From positions 124,001-188,000 of the forward strand of contig NZ_BAAAZE010000010.1 in assembly GCF_039536745.1 (NCBI RefSeq): DNA of 64,000 nt, given 5' to 3'. This DNA comes from Actimicrobium antarcticum. GTDB lineage: Bacteria > Pseudomonadota > Gammaproteobacteria > Burkholderiales > Burkholderiaceae_D. The notes under the pieces were generated by a model that ran no database searches, was not told where the DNA came from, and saw only the letters and a program-made list of their open reading frames with translations. Of the stretch, positions 47,999 through 57,085 are shown piece after piece. Within the stretch, counting starts at the first letter, position 1, and every line of letters starts with the position of its first letter. A program made the translations under genes and the position numbers.

Positions 47999-48637
47999 TC
48001 AACAAAACGGCGCAGCAATCCCCTCCGCCGCAAACGCCCGCACCACCGCAGGCCGGGCTGCCATCCGCTCCAGATACTGCCCCAACGCCGGACGATTGCG
48101 CGCAGGTCGCACCATCATCCGGCTCCAGCGCGCCAGCATGAACAGATACGGATCGACCACGCTGAACTGCGCACCCAGCAGATACGGCCCGCCGCCGGCC
48201 AGTTCCGCATCGATCAGATCGAACATCTGCGCCAGCCGCGCTTCGGCGTGGGCCTTGACCTGCGCACCCGCAGCCGCATCGTCGACCATGCGCTCCGGAT
48301 AAAAATACGTGATCATCTCGGCCTGCACCGTGTTCGTCAGATGCATCAGCCACTTGTAGCAATGCGCGCGTTCGGCGCTGCCGAGCGGTGGCACCAGCCC
48401 GGCTTCGGGATGGGTGTCGGCGAGGTGCAGGCAGATCGCCGCGGTTTCATACAGCACCAGATCGCCGTCGATCAACACCGGGATCAGGCCATTCGGATTG
48501 AGCTTGCGATAGGCCGCGCCACGATGGACATGGTTGTCGCGGTCGACCAGGATCAGTTCGTGCGGCACGCCCAGCTCTTCAAGCAGCATGTGTGGCGCGA
48601 GGTTGGCATTACCGGGTGCGTAGTAGAGCTGGATCAC
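47999..48637 (-). CDS. Glutathione S-transferase
   Basis: A 212-residue GST: thioredoxin-fold N-terminal domain (VIQLYYAPGNANLAPHMLLE, with GLIPVLIDGDLVLYETAAIC forming the cis-Pro and glutathione gamma-Glu site near residues 50-70) and helical C-terminal domain (QFSVVDPYLFMLARW N-capping region near 155-170). The start is GTG at 48637 with a strong AGGAG seven bases upstream; the longer frame overlaps egtB. It lies 19 bp after egtB and is the last gene of that operon, suggesting a link with thiol or oxidative-stress protection. Class beta/theta-like; substrate unknown. Confidence 0.88.
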   Translation of the reverse strand: MIQLYYAPGNANLAPHMLLEELGVPHELILVDRDNHVHRGAAYRKLNPNGLIPVLIDGDLVLYETAAICLHLADTHPEAGLVPPLGSAERAHCYKWLMHLTNTVQAEMITYFYPERMVDDAAAGAQVKAHAEARLAQMFDLIDAELAGGGPYLLGAQFSVVDPYLFMLARWSRMMVRPARNRPALGQYLERMAARPAVVRAFAAEGIAAPFC

Positions 48638-48656
48638 GGAGTCTCCTGACAAAAAA

Positions 48657-49850
48657 TCACGACCTGGCCAGACGAATGCCGCTGAATTGCCAGCGCGCCG
48701 TGGCCGGAAAAAAATTGCGGTACGAGGCACGCGCATGGCCCTCGGCAGTGATGCACGACGCGCCGCGCAAGACATACTGGTTCACCATGAACTTGCCGTT
48801 GTATTCGCCCAGCGCACCATCGGCAGTCGCATAGCCGGGATATGGCGCGTAGCTGCTGGTGGTCCATTGCCAGCAGGCGCCGAACAGATCATCGATGCCG
48901 GCCGATTGCGCCGCGCATTCCCATTCGGCTTCGGTCGGCAGGCGTGCGCCGGCCCAGCGTGCGTAGGCTTCGGCCTCAAAAAAAGACAGGTGGATGGCCG
49001 GACGCTGCAGGTCCAGTGGCTGCAGGCCGCGCATCGTGAACTCATGCCAGTTGCCGTCATGTCTGCACCAGTACAGCGGCTGCGTCAACGCGTTGCTGCT
49101 CACCCAGTCCCAGCCTTCCGAGAGCCACCAGGCTGCATCGCTGTATCCGCCAGCATCGATGAATGCGAGATATTCCGCGTTGCTCACCAGCGTAGACGCC
49201 AGCGCAAACCCTTCGACAAATTGGCGGTGACGGGGCAACTCGTTATCAAAGCAAAAGCCATTCCCCGCAAAACCGATTTCAACGATACCGGGATCGACCC
49301 GCTGCCAGGTGAGTGGTCCCCGGTTCACCGGCGGCAGCGGCCCATCGGTGGCGTAGACCGGGTTGAGCGGATTCATCGACAGCAAATGCTTGAGGTCGGT
49401 CAGCAGTAGTTCCTGATGTTGTTGTTCGTGCTCCAGTCCAAGTCCGACCAATGTGATCAGGGCGTCGGGAGGCCCCGCCGCCAGCAGCGCCGACACACGC
49501 GCATCGATCGCGCGCCGATAAGCCAGCACCTCGGCCAGCGCAGGCCGTGTCAGCATGCCGCGCTGGGCCCGTGCATGCTTTTCGCCGACGCCGTTGTAAT
49601 ACGAATTGAAGAGCACGCGGAAGGCCGGATGATGCGACTGAAAACCGGCTTCGAATTGCTCCAGGATGAAGGTCTCGAAAAACCAGGTGGTGTGCGCCAG
49701 ATGCCATTTGGCCGGACTGGCATCCGGCATCGACTGCACGCAGGCATCTTCGGCAGACAGTGGCGCGGCAAGCGCAACGGTGTGGCCACGCACGCGCGCG
49801 AACTGCGCGGCCAGTTGGTTGACGGCGCGCAGTTCGGCGGGTGCATTCAT
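48657..49850 (-). CDS. egtB: EgtB-like sulfoxide synthase (ergothioneine biosynthesis)
   Basis: Iron enzyme that joins hercynine to a thiol (gamma-glutamylcysteine or cysteine). The protein is 397 residues: N-terminal DinB-like domain with the metal ligands HLAHTTWFFE (near 49) and EHEQQHQELL (near 135; HxxxHxE), then a formylglycine-generating-enzyme-type sulfatase-modifying domain (LPTEAEWECAAQ near 310; YVLRGASC and RASYRNFFP near the end). ATG at 49850, two bases after the egtD stop, so translationally coupled. No egtA or egtC is in the window, as in two-gene pathways. Confidence 0.93.
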   Translation of the reverse strand: MNAPAELRAVNQLAAQFARVRGHTVALAAPLSAEDACVQSMPDASPAKWHLAHTTWFFETFILEQFEAGFQSHHPAFRVLFNSYYNGVGEKHARAQRGMLTRPALAEVLAYRRAIDARVSALLAAGPPDALITLVGLGLEHEQQHQELLLTDLKHLLSMNPLNPVYATDGPLPPVNRGPLTWQRVDPGIVEIGFAGNGFCFDNELPRHRQFVEGFALASTLVSNAEYLAFIDAGGYSDAAWWLSEGWDWVSSNALTQPLYWCRHDGNWHEFTMRGLQPLDLQRPAIHLSFFEAEAYARWAGARLPTEAEWECAAQSAGIDDLFGACWQWTTSSYAPYPGYATADGALGEYNGKFMVNQYVLRGASCITAEGHARASYRNFFPATARWQFSGIRLARS

Positions 49851-49852
49851 CG

Positions 49853-50821
49853 TTACATTCCTCCTGGCCGGGAAATCGGTTTGGCATGACAGACCATGAA
49901 CCAGCCGTGCGGATCGGTCCAGACCTGCTGCGGCTTGAAGCCGGCGCGTTCCAGCAGCGCGGTAAAACTGGCGATGGTGTACTTGTAGCTGTTCTCGGTA
50001 TGGATCCGCTCGCCGGCCGCAAAGCTGCGCTTGCCGCCACGCCAATGCACGGTCTGCAGTAATCGCGATTCCAGATGCATTTCGATGCGGCTGTGCTCAA
50101 CATTGAAAAAGCCGATGTGCTTCCAGCTGCGCACATCGAAATCCGCTTCCAGCACGGTATTGAGATGATTGAGCAGGTTCAGGTTGAAGGCAGCCGTGAC
50201 GCCAAGCGCGTCATCGTAGGCAGCGTCGAGCAGCGCGGTTTCCTTGATCAGATCGACGCTGATCAGCAAGCCACCGTCGTTGTCACCGGCCTGCGCCAGC
50301 CGCGCCAGGAAGTCGGTCGCCTCGGCTGGCGTGAAATTGCCGATCGATGAACCCGGATAAAAGAACAGTCGCTGCGCTGACCCGACGTTGTCAGGCAAGG
50401 CAAACGGCGCCGAAAAATCGACGCCAAGCGCAGTGATTTCCATCGCCGGAAAACGCTGTTGCAGGGTATCGACCGAGTCGCGCAAGAAGTCGACCGAAAT
50501 ATCGATCGGTACGTAGTGTGCCGGCTGCAGTACGCCAAACAGTCGCGCCGCCTTGGCGCAATTGCCAGCACCGATATCGACCAGCGTGCGCCCGGTGCCG
50601 ACCGAGGTGGCGATCTCGTCGGCGTAGGCAGCAAAGATCGCGGCCTCGGTGCGGGTCGGGTAATACTCGGGCAGCTCGCAGATCGCCTCGAACAATTTCG
50701 AGCCCAGTGCGTCGTATAAATATTTGGGCGAGGTCATTGCCTGTGGCGCATGCAGGCCCACGTTCAGTTCATCGCGGATGGCCGATTTGTCGGCATGGAA
50801 ACGCTGAATAAATTGCGCCAT
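49853..50821 (-). CDS. egtD: EgtD, L-histidine N-alpha-methyltransferase
   Basis: SAM-dependent enzyme that trimethylates histidine to hercynine, the first step to ergothioneine. The protein is 322 residues, as usual. The SAM motif LVDIGAGNCAKAARLF lies near residue 80; YPTRTEAAIF near 54 and FFYPGSSIGNFTP near 152 are family signatures; NSYKYTIASF near 281 belongs to the His-binding cap. ATG at 50821, 10 bp after the thioredoxin-like gene, followed directly by egtB. Confidence 0.95.
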   Translation of the reverse strand: MAQFIQRFHADKSAIRDELNVGLHAPQAMTSPKYLYDALGSKLFEAICELPEYYPTRTEAAIFAAYADEIATSVGTGRTLVDIGAGNCAKAARLFGVLQPAHYVPIDISVDFLRDSVDTLQQRFPAMEITALGVDFSAPFALPDNVGSAQRLFFYPGSSIGNFTPAEATDFLARLAQAGDNDGGLLISVDLIKETALLDAAYDDALGVTAAFNLNLLNHLNTVLEADFDVRSWKHIGFFNVEHSRIEMHLESRLLQTVHWRGGKRSFAAGERIHTENSYKYTIASFTALLERAGFKPQQVWTDPHGWFMVCHAKPISRPGGM

Positions 50822-50831
50822 GGTCAGTTTC

Positions 50832-51356
50832 CTATTTCAAGAGTTCGAGGACGGGTGCCTGAATCTTCGGATCATCCCAGTCCGCATCACCGACCAGCTG
50901 GTAGCGCAGCTTGCCTTGCTTGTCGATGAGAAAACTGGTCGGCATGATACGCACGCGCCATGCCTTCATCACGTCGGAATCGGCGTCGCGCAGCACCTTG
51001 TACTGGATCGGAATGCGCTGCGTGAATTGCGCGATGCGTGGTTTGCCTTCACCGATGTTGATGCCAAGGACCTGTAGCTTGCGGTCCTTGAAGGTCTGTT
51101 GCAGGCGGTTCAGTGCAGGAATTTCGGCCTTGCAGCCCTCGCACCAGGTGGCCCAGAAATTCACCAGCACGACCTGCCCTTTCAGGCTGGCCAGGTCAAC
51201 CGGTTTGCCTTCAAGGTCATCGAGCACCAGCGCTGGCGGTGGCTGGCCACCCGGAGTCGAGTACGTGGTCCACGCAGCTTCGGCATGGACCACCATGGAA
51301 AACATCAAAAGGACCATGGCAGCGGCCCAGGTCCGGATCAAACAGTACATACGCAT
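50832..51356 (-). CDS. TlpA/ResA-like periplasmic thioredoxin
   Basis: A 174-residue protein with an N-terminal signal sequence or anchor (TWAAAMVLLMFSMVVHAEA) and a redoxin domain. The active site WATWCEGCK (Cys-Glu-Gly-Cys near residues 72-75) and the cis-Pro loop RIMPTSFLID near 138 are intact. Such proteins reduce periplasmic disulphides, often for cytochrome c maturation or to keep thiols reduced. Lies between the transglutaminase-like gene (9 bp gap) and egtD (10 bp gap). Start ATG 51356, or ATG 51350. Confidence 0.9.
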   Translation of the reverse strand: MRMYCLIRTWAAAMVLLMFSMVVHAEAAWTTYSTPGGQPPPALVLDDLEGKPVDLASLKGQVVLVNFWATWCEGCKAEIPALNRLQQTFKDRKLQVLGINIGEGKPRIAQFTQRIPIQYKVLRDADSDVMKAWRVRIMPTSFLIDKQGKLRYQLVGDADWDDPKIQAPVLELLK

Positions 51357-51365
51357 CAGATCGGG

Positions 51366-52475
51366 TCAGCCGACAATTTCACGCGAGGTGATCTTGTACT
51401 TGAAGTTGTCCGGATCGAGGCTGTCGACGCGCGCGGGTTTGCCGTCTTCGGTGATGGTCGCATTCGGGTACATGAAAAAGCCGATCTTGCCTTTGACGTC
51501 GCCGGGCAACTGGACATCGTGCGCATAGTTGAACGCCAGCCAGTTCATTTCCCACGAACCGAACAGGCGCTTGCGCGCCGCTTCGACCTTGACATCGGTC
51601 AGTGGCAAGCCGCCGCCTTCTTCGAGCACGACCTTGCGCACGTCGGCCGGATCGACCGGCACCCAGCCGTAACCAGCCAGATGGAATTCGGCGCGACAGT
51701 GCTGTGCCTTGGTGATGTCGCCGGACTTGCCCAGCGATTTGTAGCCGAGCTTTGAATCGGCAACGCGTATGCCGTAGACATCACGCGCCGGAATGCCGAT
51801 CGAACGGGCCAGCCCGACGAACAGGGCATTGAGGTCGCCGCATTTGCCGCCGAGGTTTTTGGACTCCAGCATCGACTTGATATCGCCGACGCCGCAACCG
51901 CGTACTTTGGCATCGCGGTAGGTGTTATCGACGATCCATTCGTACAGCGCGCGTGCGCGATCGACATCGGTCGTCACATCCTTGGTAATTTCTTTGGCGG
52001 TCTGGCGCACGATGCCATCGGTCGGCAGCAGATCGGTGGCCGCGGTATATTTTTTGCGCTCGGCCGACGTGAGTTCGGCGCCGCCCGGTGCTGCAGCCAG
52101 GTCGACGGCGCGGTCGCGGGTCATGACGCGGGTAGTGACTTCGATCACGGGCTTTTCGGCACCGGAGAATTCAGCGACCAGGATGCCGGCGCCGTACTTC
52201 GGGTCCTGCACGATTTGCGCCTTGCCACCCTCGGCCTTGAAGGTCGTTTCCATGACTTTCTGGTAATCGGTGTTGACGGTTGGAATCGGCAACCAGACCC
52301 CGGCGGCGCCGGTGCTGTTGAGTTCGACGCGGGTGGTGATATCGAAGGTGCGCCATTGTTCGTTGGCAGTGGTTGTAGTGTTGGCAGTGTCAGCAGCGAA
52401 CGCCGCCTGGCCGAACGGTGCGAACGATACCGCCGAAGCGATGGCGGAGGTTTTCAGAAAGCTGCGACGATCCAT
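51366..52475 (-). CDS. Tat-exported transglutaminase-like protein
   Basis: A 369-residue protein. The N-terminus MDRRSFLKTSAIASAVSFAP is a twin-arginine signal (RRSFLK), so it is exported folded. A transglutaminase-like cysteine protease core follows: GGKCGDLNALFVGLAR (catalytic Cys), QHCRAEFHLAGYGWVPVDP (His and Asp). Such domains act as peptidases or amidases; the substrate is unknown. Start ATG at 52475, first gene of a five-gene minus-strand operon (transglutaminase-like, tlpA-like, egtD, egtB, gst) with gaps of 2-19 bp. Divergent from the TIGR02450 gene, 137 bp apart. Confidence 0.88.
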   Translation of the reverse strand: MDRRSFLKTSAIASAVSFAPFGQAAFAADTANTTTTANEQWRTFDITTRVELNSTGAAGVWLPIPTVNTDYQKVMETTFKAEGGKAQIVQDPKYGAGILVAEFSGAEKPVIEVTTRVMTRDRAVDLAAAPGGAELTSAERKKYTAATDLLPTDGIVRQTAKEITKDVTTDVDRARALYEWIVDNTYRDAKVRGCGVGDIKSMLESKNLGGKCGDLNALFVGLARSIGIPARDVYGIRVADSKLGYKSLGKSGDITKAQHCRAEFHLAGYGWVPVDPADVRKVVLEEGGGLPLTDVKVEAARKRLFGSWEMNWLAFNYAHDVQLPGDVKGKIGFFMYPNATITEDGKPARVDSLDPDNFKYKITSREIVG

Positions 52476-52612
52476 GATGACGATCCTAGAAGAAAGAAAT
52501 TGGCCGGAAGAAATGCGGGGATCAACAAGCGGCGACATCGCCTGTTTTTACCCTGTGCTGCAATCCACACTAAACTAGCCGAAGTTTAGCTTATTCGATA
52601 ACGAACCGTCGC

Positions 52613-52828
52613 ATGCCGATCTCCCCCAAAAAACTCCTGCTTTCAAAGTGGACCGCGTTGATACCCGTCAATCGTGAAAAGCACTTTCTGGTGTCAAAAG
52701 TGATCCTTCCGGAAGATGGCTCACCGATCACGCACGTGGATCTGCAAGCGGTCCACTCGCAGCGCATCCAGACCATCGCCTGGCGCGAACTGGAAGACAC
52801 CACAGTCTGGGTAGTCGGATGGAAATGA
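52613..52828 (+). CDS. TIGR02450 family small protein
   Basis: A 71-residue protein matching the TIGR02450 pattern: KKLLLSKWTALIPVNREKHF at the N-terminus, then VILPEDG and a Trp-rich end (WRELEDTTVWVVGWK). It is widespread in proteobacteria with unknown function, often next to Rho-independent or cold-response genes. Start ATG at 52613. It overlaps the start of the ABC transporter gene by about 10 bases, so it may couple translation into that operon. Confidence 0.85.
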   Translation: MPISPKKLLLSKWTALIPVNREKHFLVSKVILPEDGSPITHVDLQAVHSQRIQTIAWRELEDTTVWVVGWK

Positions 52829-53502
52829 CAATGCAGGTACCGGCACTCGAATGCCGCGCCGTCAAAAAAGCCTACGGCAATGGCCGGGTGGTGCTGACGC
52901 ATCTGGACTTTATCCTGCAGCCCGGCGAATACGTCGCGATCATGGGCGAATCCGGCGTCGGCAAATCCACGCTGCTGAACCTGATCGCAGGCCTGGATAC
53001 ACCGGATGCCGGTACCGTGCTGATCGATGGCGTGCCGATCTCGGGTCTGACCGACGATCAGGCGACTCACCTGCGCCGTGAAAAGCTCGGCTTCATTTTC
53101 CAGGCATTCCATGTTTTGCCGCACCTCACGCTGGCACAAAACGTCGGCCTGCCGCTGCTGCTCAATGGCGCAGACATGACCCGCGCCACCGAAATGCTGG
53201 ACAAGGTTGGCCTGCAAGGACGCGGCAATGATTTTCCGCGCCAGTTGTCGGGCGGCGAATTGCAGCGCGTTGCGATTGCACGGGCGCTGGTACATCGCCC
53301 GAAGCTGGTGCTGGCCGATGAACCGACCGGCAACCTCGACCCCGACACCGCCCACGACGTGCTGACCCTGCTGCGCGACGAAATCAAGTCCAATGGCGCA
53401 TCGGCCATCATGGTGACCCATTCGCTGGCCGCCGCCGCCACCGCCGACCGCATCCTGATACTGACCAGCGCCGGCTTGCAAGCGCTTCCCGCAGCCGCAT
53501 GA
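52819..53502 (+). CDS. ABC transporter ATP-binding protein (LolD/MacB-like, AttE type)
   Basis: A 227-residue ATPase: Walker A GESGVGKST (near 44-52), Q-loop FIFQAFHV, signature LSGGELQRVAIARAL (near 143) and Walker B VLADEPTGNLD (near 163-174), with the H-loop THSL. This is the LolD/FtsE/MacB class that works with FtsX-like permeases. Three in-frame ATGs (52819, 52825, 52831) are possible starts; all overlap or abut the TIGR02450 gene. Its stop overlaps the permease start (ATGA at 53499-53502). Confidence 0.93.
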   Translation: MEMTMQVPALECRAVKKAYGNGRVVLTHLDFILQPGEYVAIMGESGVGKSTLLNLIAGLDTPDAGTVLIDGVPISGLTDDQATHLRREKLGFIFQAFHVLPHLTLAQNVGLPLLLNGADMTRATEMLDKVGLQGRGNDFPRQLSGGELQRVAIARALVHRPKLVLADEPTGNLDPDTAHDVLTLLRDEIKSNGASAIMVTHSLAAAATADRILILTSAGLQALPAAA

Positions 53503-56021
53503 CGTCGGTCCTGACGCGCTGGCTGGTGTTCGGCGAATGGCGCGCCCATCCATTGCGGGCACTGGCCGCGATTGCCGCGATCGCGCTGGGTGTCGGCCTC
53601 GGCTTTGCCATCGACCTGATCAATGGCGCTGCCTTCAACGAGTTTTCGGCAGCGGCAAAAAGCCTGTCAGGCCAATCCGACCTGCAGGTGCGCGGCGCGC
53701 AGCCGCTATTTGATGAAAAGTGGTATCCGCAGCTGGCACGCCACAACGGTGTGGTGCTGGCCAACCCGGTGCTGGAGATCGACGCGACCATTCCCGGTCA
53801 GCGCGGCGCCCTGAAAATCATCGGCATCGATATCTTCCGCGCCGCCGCGCTGGCGCCCGACCTGCTGGGCGTGCCTGCCGCCGATCAGCCCTTCGACACG
53901 CTGGCCGACGACGCGATCTTCCTGTCGCCCGCCGCGCAGTCGTGGCTGAACGTCAAGCCCGGCGATACGCTGCGACTGCAAAGCGGCACCGGCACCATCG
54001 GCCTGCGCGTGGCCGGCGGCATCGTCCGTGCGCGGCCAGGGCAGCGCATCGCCGTGATGGATATCGCGGCGGCGCAATGGCGTTTCGGGCGGCTTGGCAA
54101 GGTCTCGCGCATCGATCTGAAACTGGCGGATGGTGTTTCGCGGGACGCATTTCGCAACGCACTCACGAAGGAATTTGGCGGCGCGTTGCTGGTCACCGAG
54201 AGTGCCGACCAGGAAGCCCGCAGCGCCAACATGTCGCGCGCGTACCGGGTCAACCTGAACGTGCTGGCGCTGGTGGCCTTGTTCACTGGCGCGTTTCTGG
54301 TGTTTTCGACGCAGGCCTTGTCGGTGCTGCGGCGGCGTTCGCAATTTGCATTGCTGCGCGTGATTGGCTTTACGCGCAGCCTGCTGTTGCGGCAGGTCTT
54401 GCTCGAAGGCGGCTTGCTGGGCGCGCTGGGTTCGCTGGTCGGGCTGGCGGGCGGAACGGCGCTGGCGGCGCTGGCATTGCACTATTTCGGCGGCGACCTC
54501 GGTGGCGGCTACTTCCCGGGTGTGCGGCCCAGCCTGCAATTCAATGGCGTGACAGCGGCGATTTTCTTTGTGCTGGGAACCGGGATTGCGCTGCTCGGCA
54601 GTCTTGCGCCGGCACTCGAAGCGGCCCGCGCGCAACCGGCACCGGCACTCAAATCCGGCAGCGAAGACAGTGCGCTGGCACGCCTCGCCACGCCATGGCC
54701 GCCACTGGCCTGCCTGTTGCTGGCGGCGTTGCTGACGCGTTTGCCGCCGGTGTTCGAGCTGCCGCTGTTCGGTTATCTGGCCGTCGCGCTGCTGCTCATA
54801 GGCGGTATCGCGCTGATGCCACGACTGGCCGTGGTGGTGTTTACGGCGCTGGCCCGACGCGGGCAGCGCACCACCGTGTCGATGCTGGCCCTGGCACGGC
54901 TGGCGAACGCACCCAACCAGGCCTCGATCGCGCTGGGCGGCGTGCTGTCGAGCTTCAGCCTGATGGTGGCGATGGCGATCATGGTGTCGAGTTTTCGGGT
55001 CTCGGTCGATGACTGGCTGGTGCAGTTATTGTCGGCCAACCTGTATGTGCGCTCGGCCTCCAGTGGCGACACCGGTGCCATGAAACCTGCCGAACAAACT
55101 CTGCTGGCCGCTCTGCCCGGCCTCGACCGCACCGAATTTCTGCGCACGCTGCCATTGACGCTGGACCCGGCCCGTCCGGCGGTGGTGCTGCTGGCACGGC
55201 CGATCAGCGTCAGCGCGCCCGAAAAAACCTTGCCGCTGACCGATGACGTGATCGATGCGCGCAAGCTCGGACCCGGTGTGCTGCCGGTCTGGGTATCGGA
55301 AGCGATGCTGGATTTGTATGGCTACCGGGTCGGCCAGCAAGTGCGACTGCCGCTGGGCGCGAACGCGCCGCCGTTCATGGTGGTCGGCGTCTGGCGCGAT
55401 TACGCCCGGCAGTCCGGCGCGGTGCAGATCCGTCTGGCCGATTACCAGCGCCTGACGGGCGATCTGGACGTCACCGATGCGGCGCTGTTTTTCCAGCCGG
55501 GCGTGGGGACCGATCAGATCATCAAGGCGGTGCGGGCGCTGCCGTTCGGTAGCGCAGTCGAGTTCGCCGACCCCGGCGAAATCCGTGCAATCAGCCTGAA
55601 AATTTTCGACCGCAGCTTTGCCGTCACGTACCTGCTGGAAGTCGTCGCGATCGTAATCGGTCTGTTCGGTGTGGCGGCGACATTTTCGGCGCAGACGCTG
55701 GCGCGGGCCAAGGAGTTCGGCATGCTGCGCCATCTGGGCGTGACGCGCCGGCAAATCCTGCTGGTGCTCGGTGCCGAAGGCGGCCTGCTGTCCGGGATCG
55801 GTATTCTGGTGGGCTTCGTTCTGGGATGGGTGATCAGCCTGGTGCTGATCTTCATCGTCAATCCACAATCGTTTCATTGGAGTATGCAATTGCACATGCC
55901 GTGGGGAATGCTGGTGTCGGTAGCCGGCCTGCTGCTGGTGTCGTCGGCGCTGACCGCCGTGGTGGCAGGGTCGCGCGCGGTGGCCGGTGATGCGGTGCGC
56001 GCGGTGCGGGAGGACTGGTGA
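53499..56021 (+). CDS. FtsX-like ABC permease with two FtsX domains
   Basis: An 840-residue membrane protein: TM1 near residues 20-45, a large periplasmic MacB-like domain, a three-TM FtsX core near 255-385, two further TMs near 405-450, a second periplasmic domain, and the last three-TM FtsX core near 710-830. The doubled layout is typical of permeases that pair with LolD-like ATPases and export or extract lipids or lipoproteins (mechanotransmission type). ATG at 53499 overlaps the ATPase stop; its stop overlaps the next ATG (TGATG at 56019-56023). Confidence 0.92.
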   Translation: MTSVLTRWLVFGEWRAHPLRALAAIAAIALGVGLGFAIDLINGAAFNEFSAAAKSLSGQSDLQVRGAQPLFDEKWYPQLARHNGVVLANPVLEIDATIPGQRGALKIIGIDIFRAAALAPDLLGVPAADQPFDTLADDAIFLSPAAQSWLNVKPGDTLRLQSGTGTIGLRVAGGIVRARPGQRIAVMDIAAAQWRFGRLGKVSRIDLKLADGVSRDAFRNALTKEFGGALLVTESADQEARSANMSRAYRVNLNVLALVALFTGAFLVFSTQALSVLRRRSQFALLRVIGFTRSLLLRQVLLEGGLLGALGSLVGLAGGTALAALALHYFGGDLGGGYFPGVRPSLQFNGVTAAIFFVLGTGIALLGSLAPALEAARAQPAPALKSGSEDSALARLATPWPPLACLLLAALLTRLPPVFELPLFGYLAVALLLIGGIALMPRLAVVVFTALARRGQRTTVSMLALARLANAPNQASIALGGVLSSFSLMVAMAIMVSSFRVSVDDWLVQLLSANLYVRSASSGDTGAMKPAEQTLLAALPGLDRTEFLRTLPLTLDPARPAVVLLARPISVSAPEKTLPLTDDVIDARKLGPGVLPVWVSEAMLDLYGYRVGQQVRLPLGANAPPFMVVGVWRDYARQSGAVQIRLADYQRLTGDLDVTDAALFFQPGVGTDQIIKAVRALPFGSAVEFADPGEIRAISLKIFDRSFAVTYLLEVVAIVIGLFGVAATFSAQTLARAKEFGMLRHLGVTRRQILLVLGAEGGLLSGIGILVGFVLGWVISLVLIFIVNPQSFHWSMQLHMPWGMLVSVAGLLLVSSALTAVVAGSRAVAGDAVRAVREDW

Positions 56022-57085
56022 TGCGCTGGCTTGCACTGGGTCTGCTACTGCTGGCCGGACTGTGCGCTGCCGCGCCACCGGTGTTCGACACCGTCAAGCC
56101 GGCCGTGCCATTGCAGTTCCCGGCCGACTTCGGCGCGCATCCGGCGTTTCGGACCGAATGGTGGTACGCCACCGGCTGGATCGAGACCCCGGATAAAAAG
56201 CCGCTGGGTTTTCAGATCACGTTCTTTCGCTCCGCCACCGACCATGACCGCAGCAATCCGAGCGCCTTCGCCCCGTCGCAACTGATCATCGCCCACGCAG
56301 CCCTGTCGGACCCGGCCATCGGCAAACTGCAGCACGACCAGCGCACTGCCCGCGCCGGCTTCGACCTGGCATACGCGCGTGAAGGCAATACCGATATCAG
56401 GCTGGACGACTGGCGCTTGCTGCGCAATGCCGACGGCAGCTATCAGGCCAGCGTGCGCGGCCGTGAATTCACGTTGCAGTTGACGCTAACGCCGAGCCAG
56501 CCGCCCCTGTTGCAAGGCGATGGCGGGTTTTCACGCAAGGGGCCGCAGATTGAACAGGCCAGTTATTACTATAGCCAGCCGCAACTCAAGGTCAGCGGCA
56601 AGCTCACCCGCAACGGTGCGCCAGTGGCCATCACCGGCACCGCCTGGCTGGATCACGAGTGGTCGACCAGCGTGCTCGATGCCGATGCCAGCGGCTGGGA
56701 TTGGGTCGGTGCCAACCTCGACGATGGCGCGGCACTGATGGTTTTTCAGATCCGTAACAAGCGGGGTGATAAACTTTGGGCACATGCTGCATTGCGAGAA
56801 AAATCCGGCGCGGTAACGCAGTTTACGCCGGAGCAAGTACACTTCACGCCGGATCGCCACTGGCGCTCGCCGCGCACCAGCGCGTCGTACCCGGTGGCGA
56901 CCACCATTACGACCGGCACGACGCGCTGGCAACTGATTCCGCTACAAGATGATCAGGAACTCGATTCGCGCCAGTCGACCGGTTCGGTGTACTGGGAAGG
57001 CGGCGTGACGATCCTGCGCGACGGCCAACCCACAGGCCGCGGCTACCTGGAAATGACCGGCTACGTAAAACCTCTGAAACTATGA
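56021..57085 (+). CDS. AttH/carotenoid 1,2-hydratase-like lipocalin-domain protein
   Basis: A 354-residue exported protein: signal peptide MRWLALGLLLLAGLCAAAPP, then the tandem lipocalin-like AttH/CrtC domain with TEWWYATGWIE near 45 and the second hallmark TAWLDHEWSTS near 210. Genes of this type regularly follow a LolD-like ATPase and FtsX-like permease (AttE/F/G/H cluster of Agrobacterium), suggesting a lipid-binding partner of the transporter; no carotenoid genes are nearby. ATG at 56021 overlaps the permease stop and has GGGAGGA upstream. Confidence 0.88.
   Translation: MRWLALGLLLLAGLCAAAPPVFDTVKPAVPLQFPADFGAHPAFRTEWWYATGWIETPDKKPLGFQITFFRSATDHDRSNPSAFAPSQLIIAHAALSDPAIGKLQHDQRTARAGFDLAYAREGNTDIRLDDWRLLRNADGSYQASVRGREFTLQLTLTPSQPPLLQGDGGFSRKGPQIEQASYYYSQPQLKVSGKLTRNGAPVAITGTAWLDHEWSTSVLDADASGWDWVGANLDDGAALMVFQIRNKRGDKLWAHAALREKSGAVTQFTPEQVHFTPDRHWRSPRTSASYPVATTITTGTTRWQLIPLQDDQELDSRQSTGSVYWEGGVTILRDGQPTGRGYLEMTGYVKPLKL

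Noticed and set aside
47487..48141. Two frames (47487-47765 minus, 47719-48141 plus) as genes
   Set aside because: No ribosome site or domain; they overlap each other or run antisense into gst.
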